DNA from: Cronobacter muytjensii ATCC 51329
GTDB taxonomy: Bacteria > Pseudomonadota > Gammaproteobacteria > Enterobacterales > Enterobacteriaceae
Length of the DNA: 64,000 nt
Assembly (NCBI RefSeq): GCF_001277195.1
Contig: NZ_CP012268.1
Coordinates: 62,001 to 126,000 of the forward strand
Direction: 5' to 3'
Made by a program: the position numbers and the translations under genes. This document shows, one piece after another, positions 1 to 8,598 of this stretch. A model generated the notes under the pieces. It searched no databases, had not been told where the DNA came from, and worked only from the letters and a program-made list of their open reading frames with translations. Positions within the stretch are counted from its first letter, which is position 1. Each line of letters starts with the position of its first letter.

Positions 1-1375
1 TGGTCGGCTCATCGAGTAGCAGCAGGTTAGGGCGCTGCCAGACGATGAGCGCCAGCACCAGGCGCGCCTTCTCGCCGCCGGAGAACCGCTCGGTGATTTC
101 TGTGACTTTATCGCCCTGGAAGCCGAAGCCGCCGAGGTAGTCGCGCAACTGCTGTTCGGTTTCACGCGGCGCAATGCGCGCCAGGTGTTGCAGCGGCGAC
201 TCGTCGGCGCGTAAAAACTCCAGCTGATGCTGCGCGAAGTAGCCCAGCTTGATGCCTTTGGCGAGCCCGATATCGCCGCTGATCGGGGCCAGTTCGCCCG
301 CCAGCAGTTTAATCAGCGTTGATTTACCCGCGCCGTTACGCCCCAGCAGGCCGATACGCGAGCCGGGCACCAGGTTGAGCTTGATGGAGTTCAGAATAAT
401 GCGCTCGCCATAACCGGCGCTGACTTTTTCCATTTTCAGCAGGGGGTTGGGCAGGCTTTCCGGTGCACGGAAGCTGAAGTGGAACGGATTATCCACATGC
501 GCAGGCGCAATCAGCTCCATACGTTCCAGCATTTTAATACGGCTCTGGGCCTGCTTCGCCTTGGACGCTTTGGCTTTAAAGCGATCGATAAAGCTTTGCA
601 GATGCGCGACACGCTGCTGCTGGCTTTCGTAGGTCGCCTGCTGCTGGGCGAGACGCGTGGCGCGCTGGCGCTCAAACGAGCTGTAGTTGCCGGTGTACTC
701 GAACATATTTTGCTGTTCGATATGGATGATTTTATCCACCACCGGATCTAAGAAATCGCGGTCATGCGAGATAAGGATCAGCGTGCCGTTATAGCTTTTC
801 AGCCATTTTTCCAGCCAGATGACCGCGTCGAGATCGAGGTGGTTGGTCGGCTCGTCAAGCAGCAGCAGGTCAGAGCGGCAGATTAGCGCCTGCGCGAGGT
901 TAAGACGCATACGCCAGCCGCCGGAGAAATCGCTCACCGGGCGGGTAAGCTGTTCATTGCTGAACCCCAGGCCGTGCAGGAGACTCGCAGCGCGCGAACG
1001 GATGGTCCAGGCGTCGATGGCGTCGAGCTTGCCATGCGCCGTGGCGATGGCGTGGCCGTCGTTGCGCTCGGTCGCCTCGTTAAGCTCGCGCTCGAACGCG
1101 CGATATTCGCGATCGCCGTCAATCACATATTCCAGCGCGGGCTGCGGCAGCGCGGGCGTTTCCTGATTCACCCAGGCAAGTTGCCAGGTGCCCGGATACG
1201 TGAAGCTGCCGCCGTCGGCGCTTATCTCGTTTTTCAGCAGCGACAGCAGCGTGGATTTGCCGCAGCCGTTTTTGCCCACCAGGCCCACTTTCTGGCCCGG
1301 GTTAATGGTGGCGGTGGCATTGTCCAGCAGTACGCGGGTGCCGCGACGAATTTGTAACGAGGAGAAAACAATCAT
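1..1375 (-). CDS. yheS: ABC-F family ATPase YheS (3' part cut by window edge)
   Basis: This is the N-terminal 458 codons of a soluble tandem ABC ATPase of the ABC-F family, whose members act on ribosomes rather than in membranes. The start is ATG at 1375-1373, giving MIVFSSLQIRRG. The first cassette has Walker A GKNGCGKST, signature FSGGW and LLLLDEPTNH. A linker with a basic helical region follows, then a second cassette with GRNGAGKST and signature FSGGEKARL. The window edge falls inside the second LLLLDEPT motif, so the C-terminal tail is missing only because of the window. The family is about 637 residues. No transmembrane segments are present. The gene diverges from kefG, as in E. coli. 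The exact cellular role of YheS is uncertain; a part in rescuing specific stalled translation has been proposed. Confidence 0.95.
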   Translation of the reverse strand, partial: MIVFSSLQIRRGTRVLLDNATATINPGQKVGLVGKNGCGKSTLLSLLKNEISADGGSFTYPGTWQLAWVNQETPALPQPALEYVIDGDREYRAFERELNEATERNDGHAIATAHGKLDAIDAWTIRSRAASLLHGLGFSNEQLTRPVSDFSGGWRMRLNLAQALICRSDLLLLDEPTNHLDLDAVIWLEKWLKSYNGTLILISHDRDFLDPVVDKIIHIEQQNMFEYTGNYSSFERQRATRLAQQQATYESQQQRVAHLQSFIDRFKAKASKAKQAQSRIKMLERMELIAPAHVDNPFHFSFRAPESLPNPLLKMEKVSAGYGERIILNSIKLNLVPGSRIGLLGRNGAGKSTLIKLLAGELAPISGDIGLAKGIKLGYFAQHQLEFLRADESPLQHLARIAPRETEQQLRDYLGGFGFQGDKVTEITERFSGGEKARLVLALIVWQRPNLLLLDEPT

Positions 1376-1499
1376 AAGGCGCCGTAGATTCAGACTATGT
1401 TAAATTGTCATTATATTCATGTAACGTGATGCTTTAGGGCACCGCGTGGGGCCGCCATGGTAGCCCAAAATAGTAACAATGACGACGCCCTGGAGGGGA

Positions 1500-2054
1500 A
1501 TGATGTCACAGACAGCGAAAGTTTTGCTGCTGTATGCCCATCCGGAATCTCAGGACTCGGTGGCCAACCGGGTTTTGCTTAAGCCGGCTCTGCAATTACC
1601 CAATGTCACGGTGCATGACCTCTATGCCCACTATCCCGATTTCTTTATCGATATCAGCCATGAGCAGGCGCTACTGCGCGATCACGACGTGATCGTTTTT
1701 CAGTTCCCGCTTTATACCTATAGCTGTCCGGCGCTGTTAAAAGAGTGGTTCGACCGCGTGTTAAGCCGCGGTTTCGCCAGCGGCGTGGGCGGCAATCAGC
1801 TCGCCGGGAAATACTGGCGCTGCGTCATTACCACCGGCGAGCCGGAAACGGCCTATCGTCCCGATGGTTTTAACCGCTATGCCCTGAGCGACATTTTAAG
1901 GCCCTTCGAACTGACGGCCGCCATGTGCCGTATGCACTGGATGACGCCGCTGATTATTTACTGGGCGCGTCGTCAGTCGCTTTCTGAACTGGCGGCACAG
2001 GGCCACGCGTATGAACGCTGGCTGACCGCGCCGTTAACGCCGGGGGGCTTCTGA
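1500..2054 (+). CDS. kefG: KefB accessory quinone-reductase-like flavoprotein
   Basis: KefG is a flavodoxin-fold, NAD(P)H quinone-oxidoreductase-like subunit needed for full activity of the KefB K+ efflux system. The chosen start at 1500 gives MMSQTAKVLLLYAHPES, about 184 residues, the usual length. An upstream in-frame ATG at 1479 would add seven residues, but the ribosome-binding site TGGAGGGG lies between the two starts, so the shorter form is favoured. Motifs seen include YAHPESQDSVAN near the N-terminus and FQFPLYTYSCPALLKEW, typical of this flavin-binding family. The stop codon overlaps the kefB start (TGATG), indicating translational coupling. Confidence 0.95.
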   Translation: MMSQTAKVLLLYAHPESQDSVANRVLLKPALQLPNVTVHDLYAHYPDFFIDISHEQALLRDHDVIVFQFPLYTYSCPALLKEWFDRVLSRGFASGVGGNQLAGKYWRCVITTGEPETAYRPDGFNRYALSDILRPFELTAAMCRMHWMTPLIIYWARRQSLSELAAQGHAYERWLTAPLTPGGF

Positions 2055-3859
2055 TGGAAGGCTCGGACCTGCTGCTGGCAGGCATTCTGTTTCTTTTCGC
2101 CGCGGTAGTGGCGGTGCCGATAGCGGCACGGCTTGGCATCGGCGCGGTGCTGGGGTATCTGCTCGCCGGCATAGCGATTGGCCCGTGGGGCCTCGGCTTT
2201 ATCAGCGACGTCGAAGAAATTCTGCACTTCTCGGAGCTTGGCGTTGTTTTCCTGATGTTCCTGATAGGGCTTGAGCTGAACCCCTCGAAACTCTGGAAAC
2301 TGCGGCGCTCTATCTTCGGCATCGGCGCGGCGCAGGTGCTGTTAAGCGCGGTGGTGCTGGCAGGGCTGCTGATGCTGACCGATTTCGCCTGGCAGGCGGC
2401 GATTGTCGGGGGGATCGGTCTTGCGATGTCGTCAACCGCGATGGCGTTGCAGCTGATGCGCGATAAAGGCATGAACCGCACCGAAGGCGGGCAGTTAGGG
2501 TTCTCCGTACTATTGTTCCAGGATCTGGCGGTGATCCCCGCGCTGGCGCTGGTGCCGCTGCTGGCGGGCAATGGCGATGAACACCCTGACTGGCTGAAGA
2601 TCGGTATGAAAGTGCTGGCGTTCGCCGGGATGCTGATCGGCGGGCGTTATTTGCTGCGTCCGGTGTTTCGCTTTATCGCCGGCTCCGGCGTACGCGAGGT
2701 GTTTACCGCCGCTGCGCTGCTGCTGGTACTGGGCTCGGCGCTGTTTATGGATTTACTGGGCCTGTCGATGGCGCTTGGCACATTCATCGCCGGGATCCTG
2801 CTGGCGGAGAGCGAATATCGCCACGAGCTGGAAATCGCCATTGAACCGTTTAAAGGCCTGCTGCTGGGGCTGTTTTTTATCTCAGTCGGCATGGCGTTAA
2901 ACCTGGGCGTCCTCTATACCCATATTTTGTGGGTGGTGATGAGCGTGGCGGTACTGGTAGGCGTCAAGATGGCGGTGCTGTACGGCCTCGGGCGTTTTCA
3001 GGGGCTGCGTCGTACTGAGCGTTTGCAGTTTGCTGGCGTACTGAGCCAGGGCGGGGAATTCGCGTTTGTGCTCTTTTCCAGCGCATCGTCGCAGAAGCTA
3101 TTTCATAACGACCAGATGGCGCTGCTGCTGGTGACGGTGACACTCTCGATGATGACCACGCCGCTGGTGATGAAAGGCATCGACCGGCTGCTGGCGCGCC
3201 ACTTCAACGCGCAGGATGAGCATGACGAGACGCCGTATGTGGAAGATGATAAACCGCAGGTGATTATTGTCGGTTTCGGGCGTTTCGGTCAGGTCATTGG
3301 CCGTCTGCTGATGGCGAATAAAATGCGGATCACGGTGCTTGAACGCGATATCAGCGCGGTCAACCTGATGCGTAAATATGGCTATAAAGTTTACTATGGC
3401 GACGCGACAGAGCTTGAGCTGCTGCGCGCCGCAGGCGCGGAATCGGCGCAGTCGATCGTCGTCACCTGCAACGATCCGGAAGACACGATGCGCATCGTGC
3501 ATCTCTGCCAGCAGCACTTTCCGCAACTGGAGATCCTGGCGCGAGCGCGTGGACGCGTGGAAGCCCATGAGCTGTTGCAGGCCGGCGTGAAGCAGTTTTC
3601 GCGCGAGACATTTTCCAGCGCGCTGGAGCTGGGGCGCAAGACGCTGATTTCGCTTGGGATGCATCCGCATCAGGCGCAGCGCGCGCAGTTGCATTTCCGC
3701 CGGCTCGATATGCGGATGCTGCGTGAGTTAATGCCGGTGCATACCGATAACGCGCAAATCTCCCGCGTGCGCGAGGCGCGGCGTGAACTGGAAGAAATTT
3801 TTCATCGCGAGATGCAACAGGAACGACGCCAGCTGGATGGCTGGGACGAGTTTGAATAG
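2054..3859 (+). CDS. kefB: Glutathione-gated potassium/proton antiporter KefB
   Basis: KefB is an inner-membrane K+/H+ antiporter held shut by glutathione and opened by glutathione adducts. It acidifies the cytoplasm to protect against electrophiles such as methylglyoxal. The 601-residue protein starts with about 12 hydrophobic segments of the monovalent cation:proton antiporter-2 type, including the FQDLAVIPALALVPLL stretch. A cytoplasmic RCK_N domain begins near residue 402 with the nucleotide-binding motif VGFGRFGQVIGRL. Length and sequence match the E. coli protein of 601 residues. It overlaps kefG by one base and is followed after 10 bp by yheV, so the three probably form one transcript. 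Confidence 0.96.
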   Translation: MEGSDLLLAGILFLFAAVVAVPIAARLGIGAVLGYLLAGIAIGPWGLGFISDVEEILHFSELGVVFLMFLIGLELNPSKLWKLRRSIFGIGAAQVLLSAVVLAGLLMLTDFAWQAAIVGGIGLAMSSTAMALQLMRDKGMNRTEGGQLGFSVLLFQDLAVIPALALVPLLAGNGDEHPDWLKIGMKVLAFAGMLIGGRYLLRPVFRFIAGSGVREVFTAAALLLVLGSALFMDLLGLSMALGTFIAGILLAESEYRHELEIAIEPFKGLLLGLFFISVGMALNLGVLYTHILWVVMSVAVLVGVKMAVLYGLGRFQGLRRTERLQFAGVLSQGGEFAFVLFSSASSQKLFHNDQMALLLVTVTLSMMTTPLVMKGIDRLLARHFNAQDEHDETPYVEDDKPQVIIVGFGRFGQVIGRLLMANKMRITVLERDISAVNLMRKYGYKVYYGDATELELLRAAGAESAQSIVVTCNDPEDTMRIVHLCQQHFPQLEILARARGRVEAHELLQAGVKQFSRETFSSALELGRKTLISLGMHPHQAQRAQLHFRRLDMRMLRELMPVHTDNAQISRVREARRELEEIFHREMQQERRQLDGWDEFE

Positions 3860-3869
3860 AGGTTGAGCT

Positions 3870-4070
3870 ATGGCGGTGCGTAAACGTTTTATTGCCGGGG
3901 CCGTCTGCCCGAAATGTCAGGCGCAGGATTCTCTCGCGATGTGGCGGGAGAATCAGGTCGATATTGTTGAGTGCGTGAAGTGCGGGCACCAGATGCGCGA
4001 GGCAGATAAAGAAGTGCGCGAGAAGGTTCGCAAAGATGAGCAAGTCATAGGGATTTTTCATCCCGACTAG
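3870..4070 (+). CDS. yheV: YheV family small zinc-ribbon-like protein
   Basis: This is a 66-residue cytoplasmic protein of the YheV family, function unknown. Two CxxC pairs (CPKCQ near residue 15 and CVKCG near residue 36) look like a zinc ribbon. The C-terminal third is highly charged (READKEVREKVRKDEQ). It starts 10 bp after kefB with a ribosome-binding site GAGGTTGAG, so it is probably cotranscribed with kefGB. The same kefB-yheV order is seen in E. coli. Confidence 0.9.
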   Translation: MAVRKRFIAGAVCPKCQAQDSLAMWRENQVDIVECVKCGHQMREADKEVREKVRKDEQVIGIFHPD

Positions 4071-4164
4071 CGAGATGCCGCAGGTTTCTTTAAGCTAAAG
4101 GGTACACAGGCGTCGATTTGGGCTACAATCGGCGCCAGTCTTTTTTCCTCACTCAGGAGATATC

Positions 4165-4749
4165 ATGAAAGTAGCAAAAGACCTGGTGGTCAGCCTGGCC
4201 TATCAGGTACGTACAGAAGACGGTGTATTGGTTGATGAGTCTCCGGTGAGTGCGCCGCTGGACTACCTGCATGGTCACGGCTCCCTGATCTCCGGCCTGG
4301 AAGCTGCGCTGGAAGGTCACGATGTTGGCGATAAATTCGATGTGAACGTAGGCGCTAACGACGCTTACGGCCAGTATGACGAAAACCTGGTACAGCGCGT
4401 ACCGAAAGACGTCTTCATGGGCGTTGACGAGCTGCAGGTTGGCATGCGTTTCCTGGCGGAAACCGATCAGGGTCCGGTGCCGGTTGAGATCACCGAAGTG
4501 GGCGACGACCATGTCGTGGTTGACGGTAACCATATGCTGGCGGGCCAGAACCTGAACTTCAACGTTGAAGTTGTGGCTATTCGTGAAGCGACCGAAGAAG
4601 AACTGGCTCATGGCCACGTTCACGGCGCGAACGGTCATCACCATGACCACGATCACGACCATGATGGTTGCTGCGGCGGTCACGGCCACAGCCACGATCA
4701 CGACCACGGTAAAGGTGGTTGCGGCAACGGCGGCTGTGGTTGCCACTAA
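4165..4749 (+). CDS. slyD: FKBP-type peptidyl-prolyl isomerase and nickel metallochaperone SlyD
   Basis: SlyD is a cytoplasmic prolyl cis-trans isomerase and chaperone that also delivers nickel to [NiFe] hydrogenase. Residues 1-70 and 130-150 form the FKBP domain, with an inserted-in-flap chaperone domain between (about 70-130). The last 45 residues are an extreme His/Cys/Asp tail with runs of HDHDHDHD and several Cys residues (GCCGGHGHSHDH, GGCGNGGCGCH), the metal-binding tail of this family. The length of 194 residues compares with 196 in E. coli. A strong terminator follows directly. The start has ribosome-binding site CAGGAGATATC. Confidence 0.97.
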   Translation: MKVAKDLVVSLAYQVRTEDGVLVDESPVSAPLDYLHGHGSLISGLEAALEGHDVGDKFDVNVGANDAYGQYDENLVQRVPKDVFMGVDELQVGMRFLAETDQGPVPVEITEVGDDHVVVDGNHMLAGQNLNFNVEVVAIREATEEELAHGHVHGANGHHHDHDHDHDGCCGGHGHSHDHDHGKGGCGNGGCGCH

Positions 4750-4756
4750 GCCAGAT

Positions 4757-4785
4757 AAAAAAGGGGCGCTCCGGCGCCCCTTTTT
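4757..4785 (+). terminator. Intrinsic terminator after slyD
   Basis: A seven-base-pair GC stem GGGGCGC/GCGCCCC with loop TCCG is preceded by an A tract and followed by TTTTT. It sits between convergent slyD and slyX and can serve both strands. Confidence 0.9.
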
Positions 4786-4803
4786 ACTGCCCGCCTCGGT
4801 CAG

Positions 4804-5022
4804 TCAATAATGCGGCGGCGGCGTTTCTTCCGCCTGTGACGCGATCATCGACGTCTGCGAGGCTTTGATTTTCTCCACCATGATTTTGAGCTGTTCCCGC
4901 AGTTTCGCGAGTTCCAGCTCATGTGCGGTAACAGACTGGTTTAACGCGTCAATGGTGATTTCCTGGAACGCCAGTCGGCTTTCCAGCTCAGCGATGCGAT
5001 GCTCTGTCGATTCGTTTTGCAT
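4804..5022 (-). CDS. slyX: SlyX family coiled-coil protein
   Basis: This small 72-residue protein is of the SlyX family, whose function is not established. The sequence is almost wholly predicted coiled coil from residue 8 to 55 (heptads around IAELESRLAFQEITIDALN). It ends in the family's characteristic PPPHY tail. It is transcribed towards slyD and diverges from fkpA, as in E. coli. Confidence 0.92.
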   Translation of the reverse strand: MQNESTEHRIAELESRLAFQEITIDALNQSVTAHELELAKLREQLKIMVEKIKASQTSMIASQAEETPPPHY

Positions 5023-5237
5023 GATGTCTCTCCCCTTTGCGTCGCGATTCTACGCAACTTTTCCGGATTCTGCCGGGTTGCTTCAACAGAAAGAAACTTA
5101 TTTAAACAAATTAAGTCTGAAATAACGCCCGAAACGGAAAAGTCGTTATGTTGATTTCCGTGGCGACGTTTTATAGTACGACTTTCGTTTTTAAAGATAA
5201 CCCCTGGGGTGAGAGGCCCCAACCCTGGAGATAATGG

Positions 5238-6065
5238 ATGAAATCACTGTTTAAAGTAACGCTGCTGGCGACCACGATGGCTGTGGCGTTTAACGCTCCC
5301 CTGACTTTTGCTGCGCCAGCCGCACAGCAGCAGAACACTGCCGCCGCTGACAGCAAAGCCGCATTCCAGAACGACGATCAGAAATCTGCTTACGCGCTGG
5401 GTGCTTCGCTGGGCCGTTACATGGAAAACTCCCTGAAGGAACAGGAAAAACTGGGCATCAAACTGGATAAAAACCAGCTGATCGCCGGTGTCCAGGACGC
5501 TTTTGCTGATAAGAGCAAACTCTCCGATCAGGAAATTGAGCAGACCCTGCAGGCTTTCGAAACCCGCGTGAAAGGCGCCGCTCAGGCGAAAGTCGAGAAA
5601 GACGCGACGGAAAACGAAGCTAAAGGCAAAGCCTACCGTGAAAAATTCGCTAAAGAAAAAGGCGTGAAGACCTCTTCTACCGGCCTGCTGTATAAAGTCG
5701 AGAAAGAAGGCACTGGCGCTGCGCCGAAAGAGAGCGACACCGTTGTCGTTAACTATAAAGGCACGCTTATCGACGGTCAGGAGTTCGACAACTCCTACAA
5801 GCGCGGCGAGCCGCTGTCCTTCCGTCTTGACGGCGTGATCCCGGGCTGGACCGAAGGCCTGAAAAACATCAAGAAAGGCGGCAAAATCAAGCTGGTTATC
5901 CCGCCTGAGCTGGCTTACGGCAAAAACGGCGTTCCGGGCATTCCGGCTAACTCCACGCTGGTATTTGACGTAGAACTGCTGGATATCAATCCGGCGGCGA
6001 AAGCCGATGCTGCCCCGAAGGCCGCCGCGGGTGATAAAGCGGACGATGCAGCCAAAGCGAAGTAA
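5238..6065 (+). CDS. fkpA: Periplasmic FKBP-type peptidyl-prolyl isomerase FkpA
   Basis: FkpA is a periplasmic prolyl isomerase and chaperone for envelope protein folding. An N-terminal signal peptide of about 25 residues (MKSLFKVTLLATTMAV to TFAAP) is followed by the dimerising helical domain (about 30-140). The FKBP catalytic domain follows (about 145-250), containing VVNYKGTLIDGQEFDNSY and IPGWTEGLKNIKKGGK. A low-complexity Ala/Lys tail ends the protein. The 275-residue length fits the family. E. coli fkpA is controlled by the envelope-stress factor sigma-E. I did not find a convincing sigma-E promoter by eye in the 215-bp upstream gap. Confidence 0.96.
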   Translation: MKSLFKVTLLATTMAVAFNAPLTFAAPAAQQQNTAAADSKAAFQNDDQKSAYALGASLGRYMENSLKEQEKLGIKLDKNQLIAGVQDAFADKSKLSDQEIEQTLQAFETRVKGAAQAKVEKDATENEAKGKAYREKFAKEKGVKTSSTGLLYKVEKEGTGAAPKESDTVVVNYKGTLIDGQEFDNSYKRGEPLSFRLDGVIPGWTEGLKNIKKGGKIKLVIPPELAYGKNGVPGIPANSTLVFDVELLDINPAAKADAAPKAAAGDKADDAAKAK

Positions 6066-6075
6066 CGTTTCGCAG

Positions 6076-6104
6076 ACCGCCGCCTCAGGGCGGCGGTTTT
6101 TTTT
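6076..6104 (+). terminator. Intrinsic terminator after fkpA
   Basis: A GC-rich hairpin ACCGCCGCC / GGCGGCGGT with a short TCA-containing loop is followed by eight T residues, just after the fkpA stop. Confidence 0.9.
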
Positions 6105-6240
6105 ATCCCAGCCACGTATAATAAAAGCTGGCTAGTGTTGCACCCGCTGTATTACTTTAGCGAGTTACGTAACAACTGAATGATGAGTCTGCCCAGACCT
6201 TGAGAGACGACAGGCTCGCTGTAAAGGGTGGTATGTTTTC

Positions 6241-6963
6241 ATGTCCAATTCGCTATTAACCAATGAGGCCAGCGAACTCGATCTGCTGGATCAGCGTCCC
6301 TTCGATCAGACCGATTTTGATATCCTGCGCTCCTACGAAGCGGTCGTGGACGGGTTAGCGATGCTCATCGGCTCCCACTGTGAAATTGTGCTGCATTCCC
6401 TGCAGGATCTGAAATGCTCGGCGATCCGTATTGCCAATGGCGAACATACGGGCCGGAAAATCGGCTCGCCGATTACCGATCTCGCGTTGCGTATGCTGCA
6501 TGATATGACGGGCGCAGACAGCAGCGTGTCTAAGTGCTATTTCACCCGCGCGAAAAGCGGCGTCCTGATGAAATCGGTCACTATCGCCATCCGTAACCGG
6601 GAGCACCGCGTGATTGGTCTGCTGTGCATTAATATGAATCTGGATGTGCCGTTCTCGCAGATAATGAGCACGTTTGTGCCGCCGGAAACTCAGGAAGTGC
6701 CGTCGTCTGTAAACTTCGCGTCGTCCGTTGAAGACCTCGTCACCCAGACGCTGGAGTTCACCATTGAAGAAGTGAACGCCGACCGAAACGTCTCTAACAA
6801 CGCCAAGAACCGTCAGATTGTCCTTAACCTCTATGAGAAAGGCATCTTCGATATTAAAGACGCCATCAACCAGGTGGCCGACCGGCTTAATATCTCCAAA
6901 CACACGGTTTACCTTTATATCCGCCAGTTCAAAAACGGGGATTTTCAGGGGCAGGATCGCTGA
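6241..6963 (+). CDS. yheO: YheO family PAS/HTH transcriptional regulator
   Basis: This 240-residue putative DNA-binding regulator has an N-terminal YheO-like PAS domain (about 28-140, containing GSHCEIVLHSLQDLK and GLLCINMNLD). The C-terminal helix-turn-helix (about 190-235) contains DAINQVADRLNISKHTVYLYIRQ. It sits directly upstream of tusDCB with a TGATG overlap, so it is cotranscribed with the sulfur-relay genes. Family relatives include TyrR-type helix-turn-helix regulators and DUF2083-like sensors. The ligand and targets are unknown. Confidence 0.93.
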   Translation: MSNSLLTNEASELDLLDQRPFDQTDFDILRSYEAVVDGLAMLIGSHCEIVLHSLQDLKCSAIRIANGEHTGRKIGSPITDLALRMLHDMTGADSSVSKCYFTRAKSGVLMKSVTIAIRNREHRVIGLLCINMNLDVPFSQIMSTFVPPETQEVPSSVNFASSVEDLVTQTLEFTIEEVNADRNVSNNAKNRQIVLNLYEKGIFDIKDAINQVADRLNISKHTVYLYIRQFKNGDFQGQDR

Positions 6964-7349
6964 TGCGTTTTGCCCTGATGGTGACCGGGCCCGCGTATGG
7001 CACCCAGCAGGCGAGCAGCGCGTTGCAGTTTGCCAAAGCGCTGTTGGCGGAAGGCCACAGCCTTGAGAGCGTCTTTTTCTACCGCGAAGGGGTGTATAAC
7101 GCAAACCAGCTGACGGCGCCCGCGAGTGATGAGTTCGATCTGGTACGCGCCTGGGAACAGCTTCATAACGAAAACGGCGTGGCGTTGCACATCTGCGTCG
7201 CGGCAGCGCTGCGCCGCGGCGTGACGGATGAAAAAGAGGCGCGCCAGCAGGGGCTTGCGGGCGCGAATCTCCAGCCAGGGTTTGTGTTGAGCGGCCTCGG
7301 CGCGCTGGCGGAAGCCGCGCTGACCTGTGACAGAGTGGTAGAATTTTAA
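6963..7349 (+). CDS. tusD: Sulfur relay protein TusD
   Basis: TusD is the catalytic subunit of the TusBCD hexamer. It accepts persulfide sulfur from TusA and passes it via TusE to MnmA for 2-thiolation of tRNA wobble uridine. The 128-residue protein has the DsrE fold. The acceptor cysteine is Cys78 in the motif ALHICVAAALRRG. The start overlaps the yheO stop and the stop overlaps the tusC start, so the genes are tightly coupled. Confidence 0.95.
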   Translation: MRFALMVTGPAYGTQQASSALQFAKALLAEGHSLESVFFYREGVYNANQLTAPASDEFDLVRAWEQLHNENGVALHICVAAALRRGVTDEKEARQQGLAGANLQPGFVLSGLGALAEAALTCDRVVEF

Positions 7350-7708
7350 TGAAACAGGTAGCCTTTGTCTTTACTCACGCGCCGCATGGCACCGCATCCG
7401 GGCGTGAAGGACTTGATGCGTTGCTGGCGATGTCAGCCTTAACGGAGGAGATCGGCGTCTTTTTCATAAGCGACGGCGTTTTTCAGATCCTGCCAGGACA
7501 GGTGCCGCAGGCGATTCTCGCCCGCGACTATATCGCCACGTTCAAAGTATTGCCGCTGTATGATATCGAGCGCTGCTATGTGTGCCTTGAATCACTTCGC
7601 GAGCGCGGGCTGAGTGAGGAACAGACGTTTGTTATTGATGTCGAAATGCTCGACGCCGGTGCCCTGCGCGAGCGTCTTGATGGCTACGATGTCGTGCTGA
7701 CTTTTTAA
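7349..7708 (+). CDS. tusC: Sulfur relay protein TusC
   Basis: TusC is the 119-residue DsrF-like structural subunit of TusBCD. The N-terminus MKQVAFVFTHAPHGTASGREGLDA and the segment FFISDGVFQIL are family hallmarks. It overlaps tusD by one base and is followed by tusB after 8 bp. It acts in the cytoplasm in the TusA-TusBCD-TusE-MnmA relay. Confidence 0.95.
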   Translation: MKQVAFVFTHAPHGTASGREGLDALLAMSALTEEIGVFFISDGVFQILPGQVPQAILARDYIATFKVLPLYDIERCYVCLESLRERGLSEEQTFVIDVEMLDAGALRERLDGYDVVLTF

Positions 7709-7716
7709 GGAACGCC

Positions 7717-8004
7717 ATGCTGTATACGCTTTCTCGCTCGCCCTGGCAGACCGATCTTGAGGCCCTGCTGCGTCTGGTACGCGCCAGCGACGATATTCTG
7801 CTGATGCAGGACGGCGTGGTCGCCGCGCTTAACCACAGCCGCTTTCTGACTGCGCTGCTGGCCTCACCCGCCCGGGTGTGCGCCTTAGAAAACGACATTG
7901 AAGCCAGAGGATTGGTCGCTCAAATTTCGAGCAATGTCGAAACGATTAGCTATACTGATTTCGTCAAACTCACAGTAAAACACGCGAGCCAGATGGCCTG
8001 GTAA
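7717..8004 (+). CDS. tusB: Sulfur relay protein TusB
   Basis: TusB is the 95-residue DsrH-like subunit of TusBCD, starting MLYTLSRSPWQTDLEALL. It is the last gene of the yheO-tusDCB unit and lies just upstream of the str operon promoter, as in E. coli. The C-terminus SYTDFVKLTVKHASQMAW matches the family. Confidence 0.94.
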   Translation: MLYTLSRSPWQTDLEALLRLVRASDDILLMQDGVVAALNHSRFLTALLASPARVCALENDIEARGLVAQISSNVETISYTDFVKLTVKHASQMAW

Positions 8005-8025
8005 CGCCCGAACGCTGTATATTTC

Positions 8026-8128
8026 TTGACACCCTTTAAGCACAGCCCTAAAATTCCGCGTCCTCATATTATATGGGGACGATTTATTACGTGTTTACGA
8101 AGCAAAAGCTAAAACCAGGAGCTATTTA
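8026..8128 (+). promoter_or_regulatory. str operon promoter and leader
   Basis: A sigma-70 promoter is visible: -35 TTGACA at 8026-8031 and -10 TAAAAT at 8049-8054, spacing 17. The leader carries an inverted repeat CGTCC...GGACG at about 8060-8082 and a long stretch conserved with E. coli up to the ribosome-binding site AGGAGC before rpsL. Confidence 0.85.
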
Positions 8129-8503
8129 ATGGCAACAGTTAACCAGCTGGTACGCAAACCACGCTCTCGCAAAGTTGCAAAAAGCAACGTGCCGGCGCTG
8201 GAAGCATGCCCGCAAAAACGTGGCGTATGTACTCGCGTATATACCACCACCCCGAAAAAACCGAACTCCGCACTGCGTAAAGTGTGCCGTGTTCGTCTGA
8301 CTAACGGTTTTGAAGTGACTTCCTACATCGGTGGTGAAGGTCACAACCTGCAGGAGCACTCCGTGATCCTGATCCGTGGCGGTCGTGTAAAAGACCTCCC
8401 GGGTGTTCGTTACCACACCGTTCGTGGTGCGCTTGACTGCTCTGGCGTTAAAGACCGTAAGCAGGCTCGCTCCAAGTACGGCGTGAAGCGTCCTAAGGCT
8501 TAA
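8129..8503 (+). CDS. rpsL: 30S ribosomal protein S12
   Basis: S12 sits at the decoding centre and controls translational accuracy. The 124-residue sequence matches E. coli as I recall it. Lys43 (TTPKKPNS) and Lys88 (GGRVKDLPG), the residues altered in classical streptomycin-resistant mutants, are both the sensitive-type lysine. Asp89, the methylthiolation site, is also present. First gene of the str operon. Confidence 0.98.
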   Translation: MATVNQLVRKPRSRKVAKSNVPALEACPQKRGVCTRVYTTTPKKPNSALRKVCRVRLTNGFEVTSYIGGEGHNLQEHSVILIRGGRVKDLPGVRYHTVRGALDCSGVKDRKQARSKYGVKRPKA

Positions 8504-8598
8504 TGGTTCTCCGTTAAGTAAGGCCAAACGTTTTATATTACTGTCAAACTAAACTCATAGAGTTTTGGACAATCCTGAATTAACAACGGAGTATTTCC

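Noticed and set aside
1479..1499. Upstream start for kefG adding seven residues
   Set aside because: The best ribosome-binding site lies after this ATG and family members begin at the second methionine pair.
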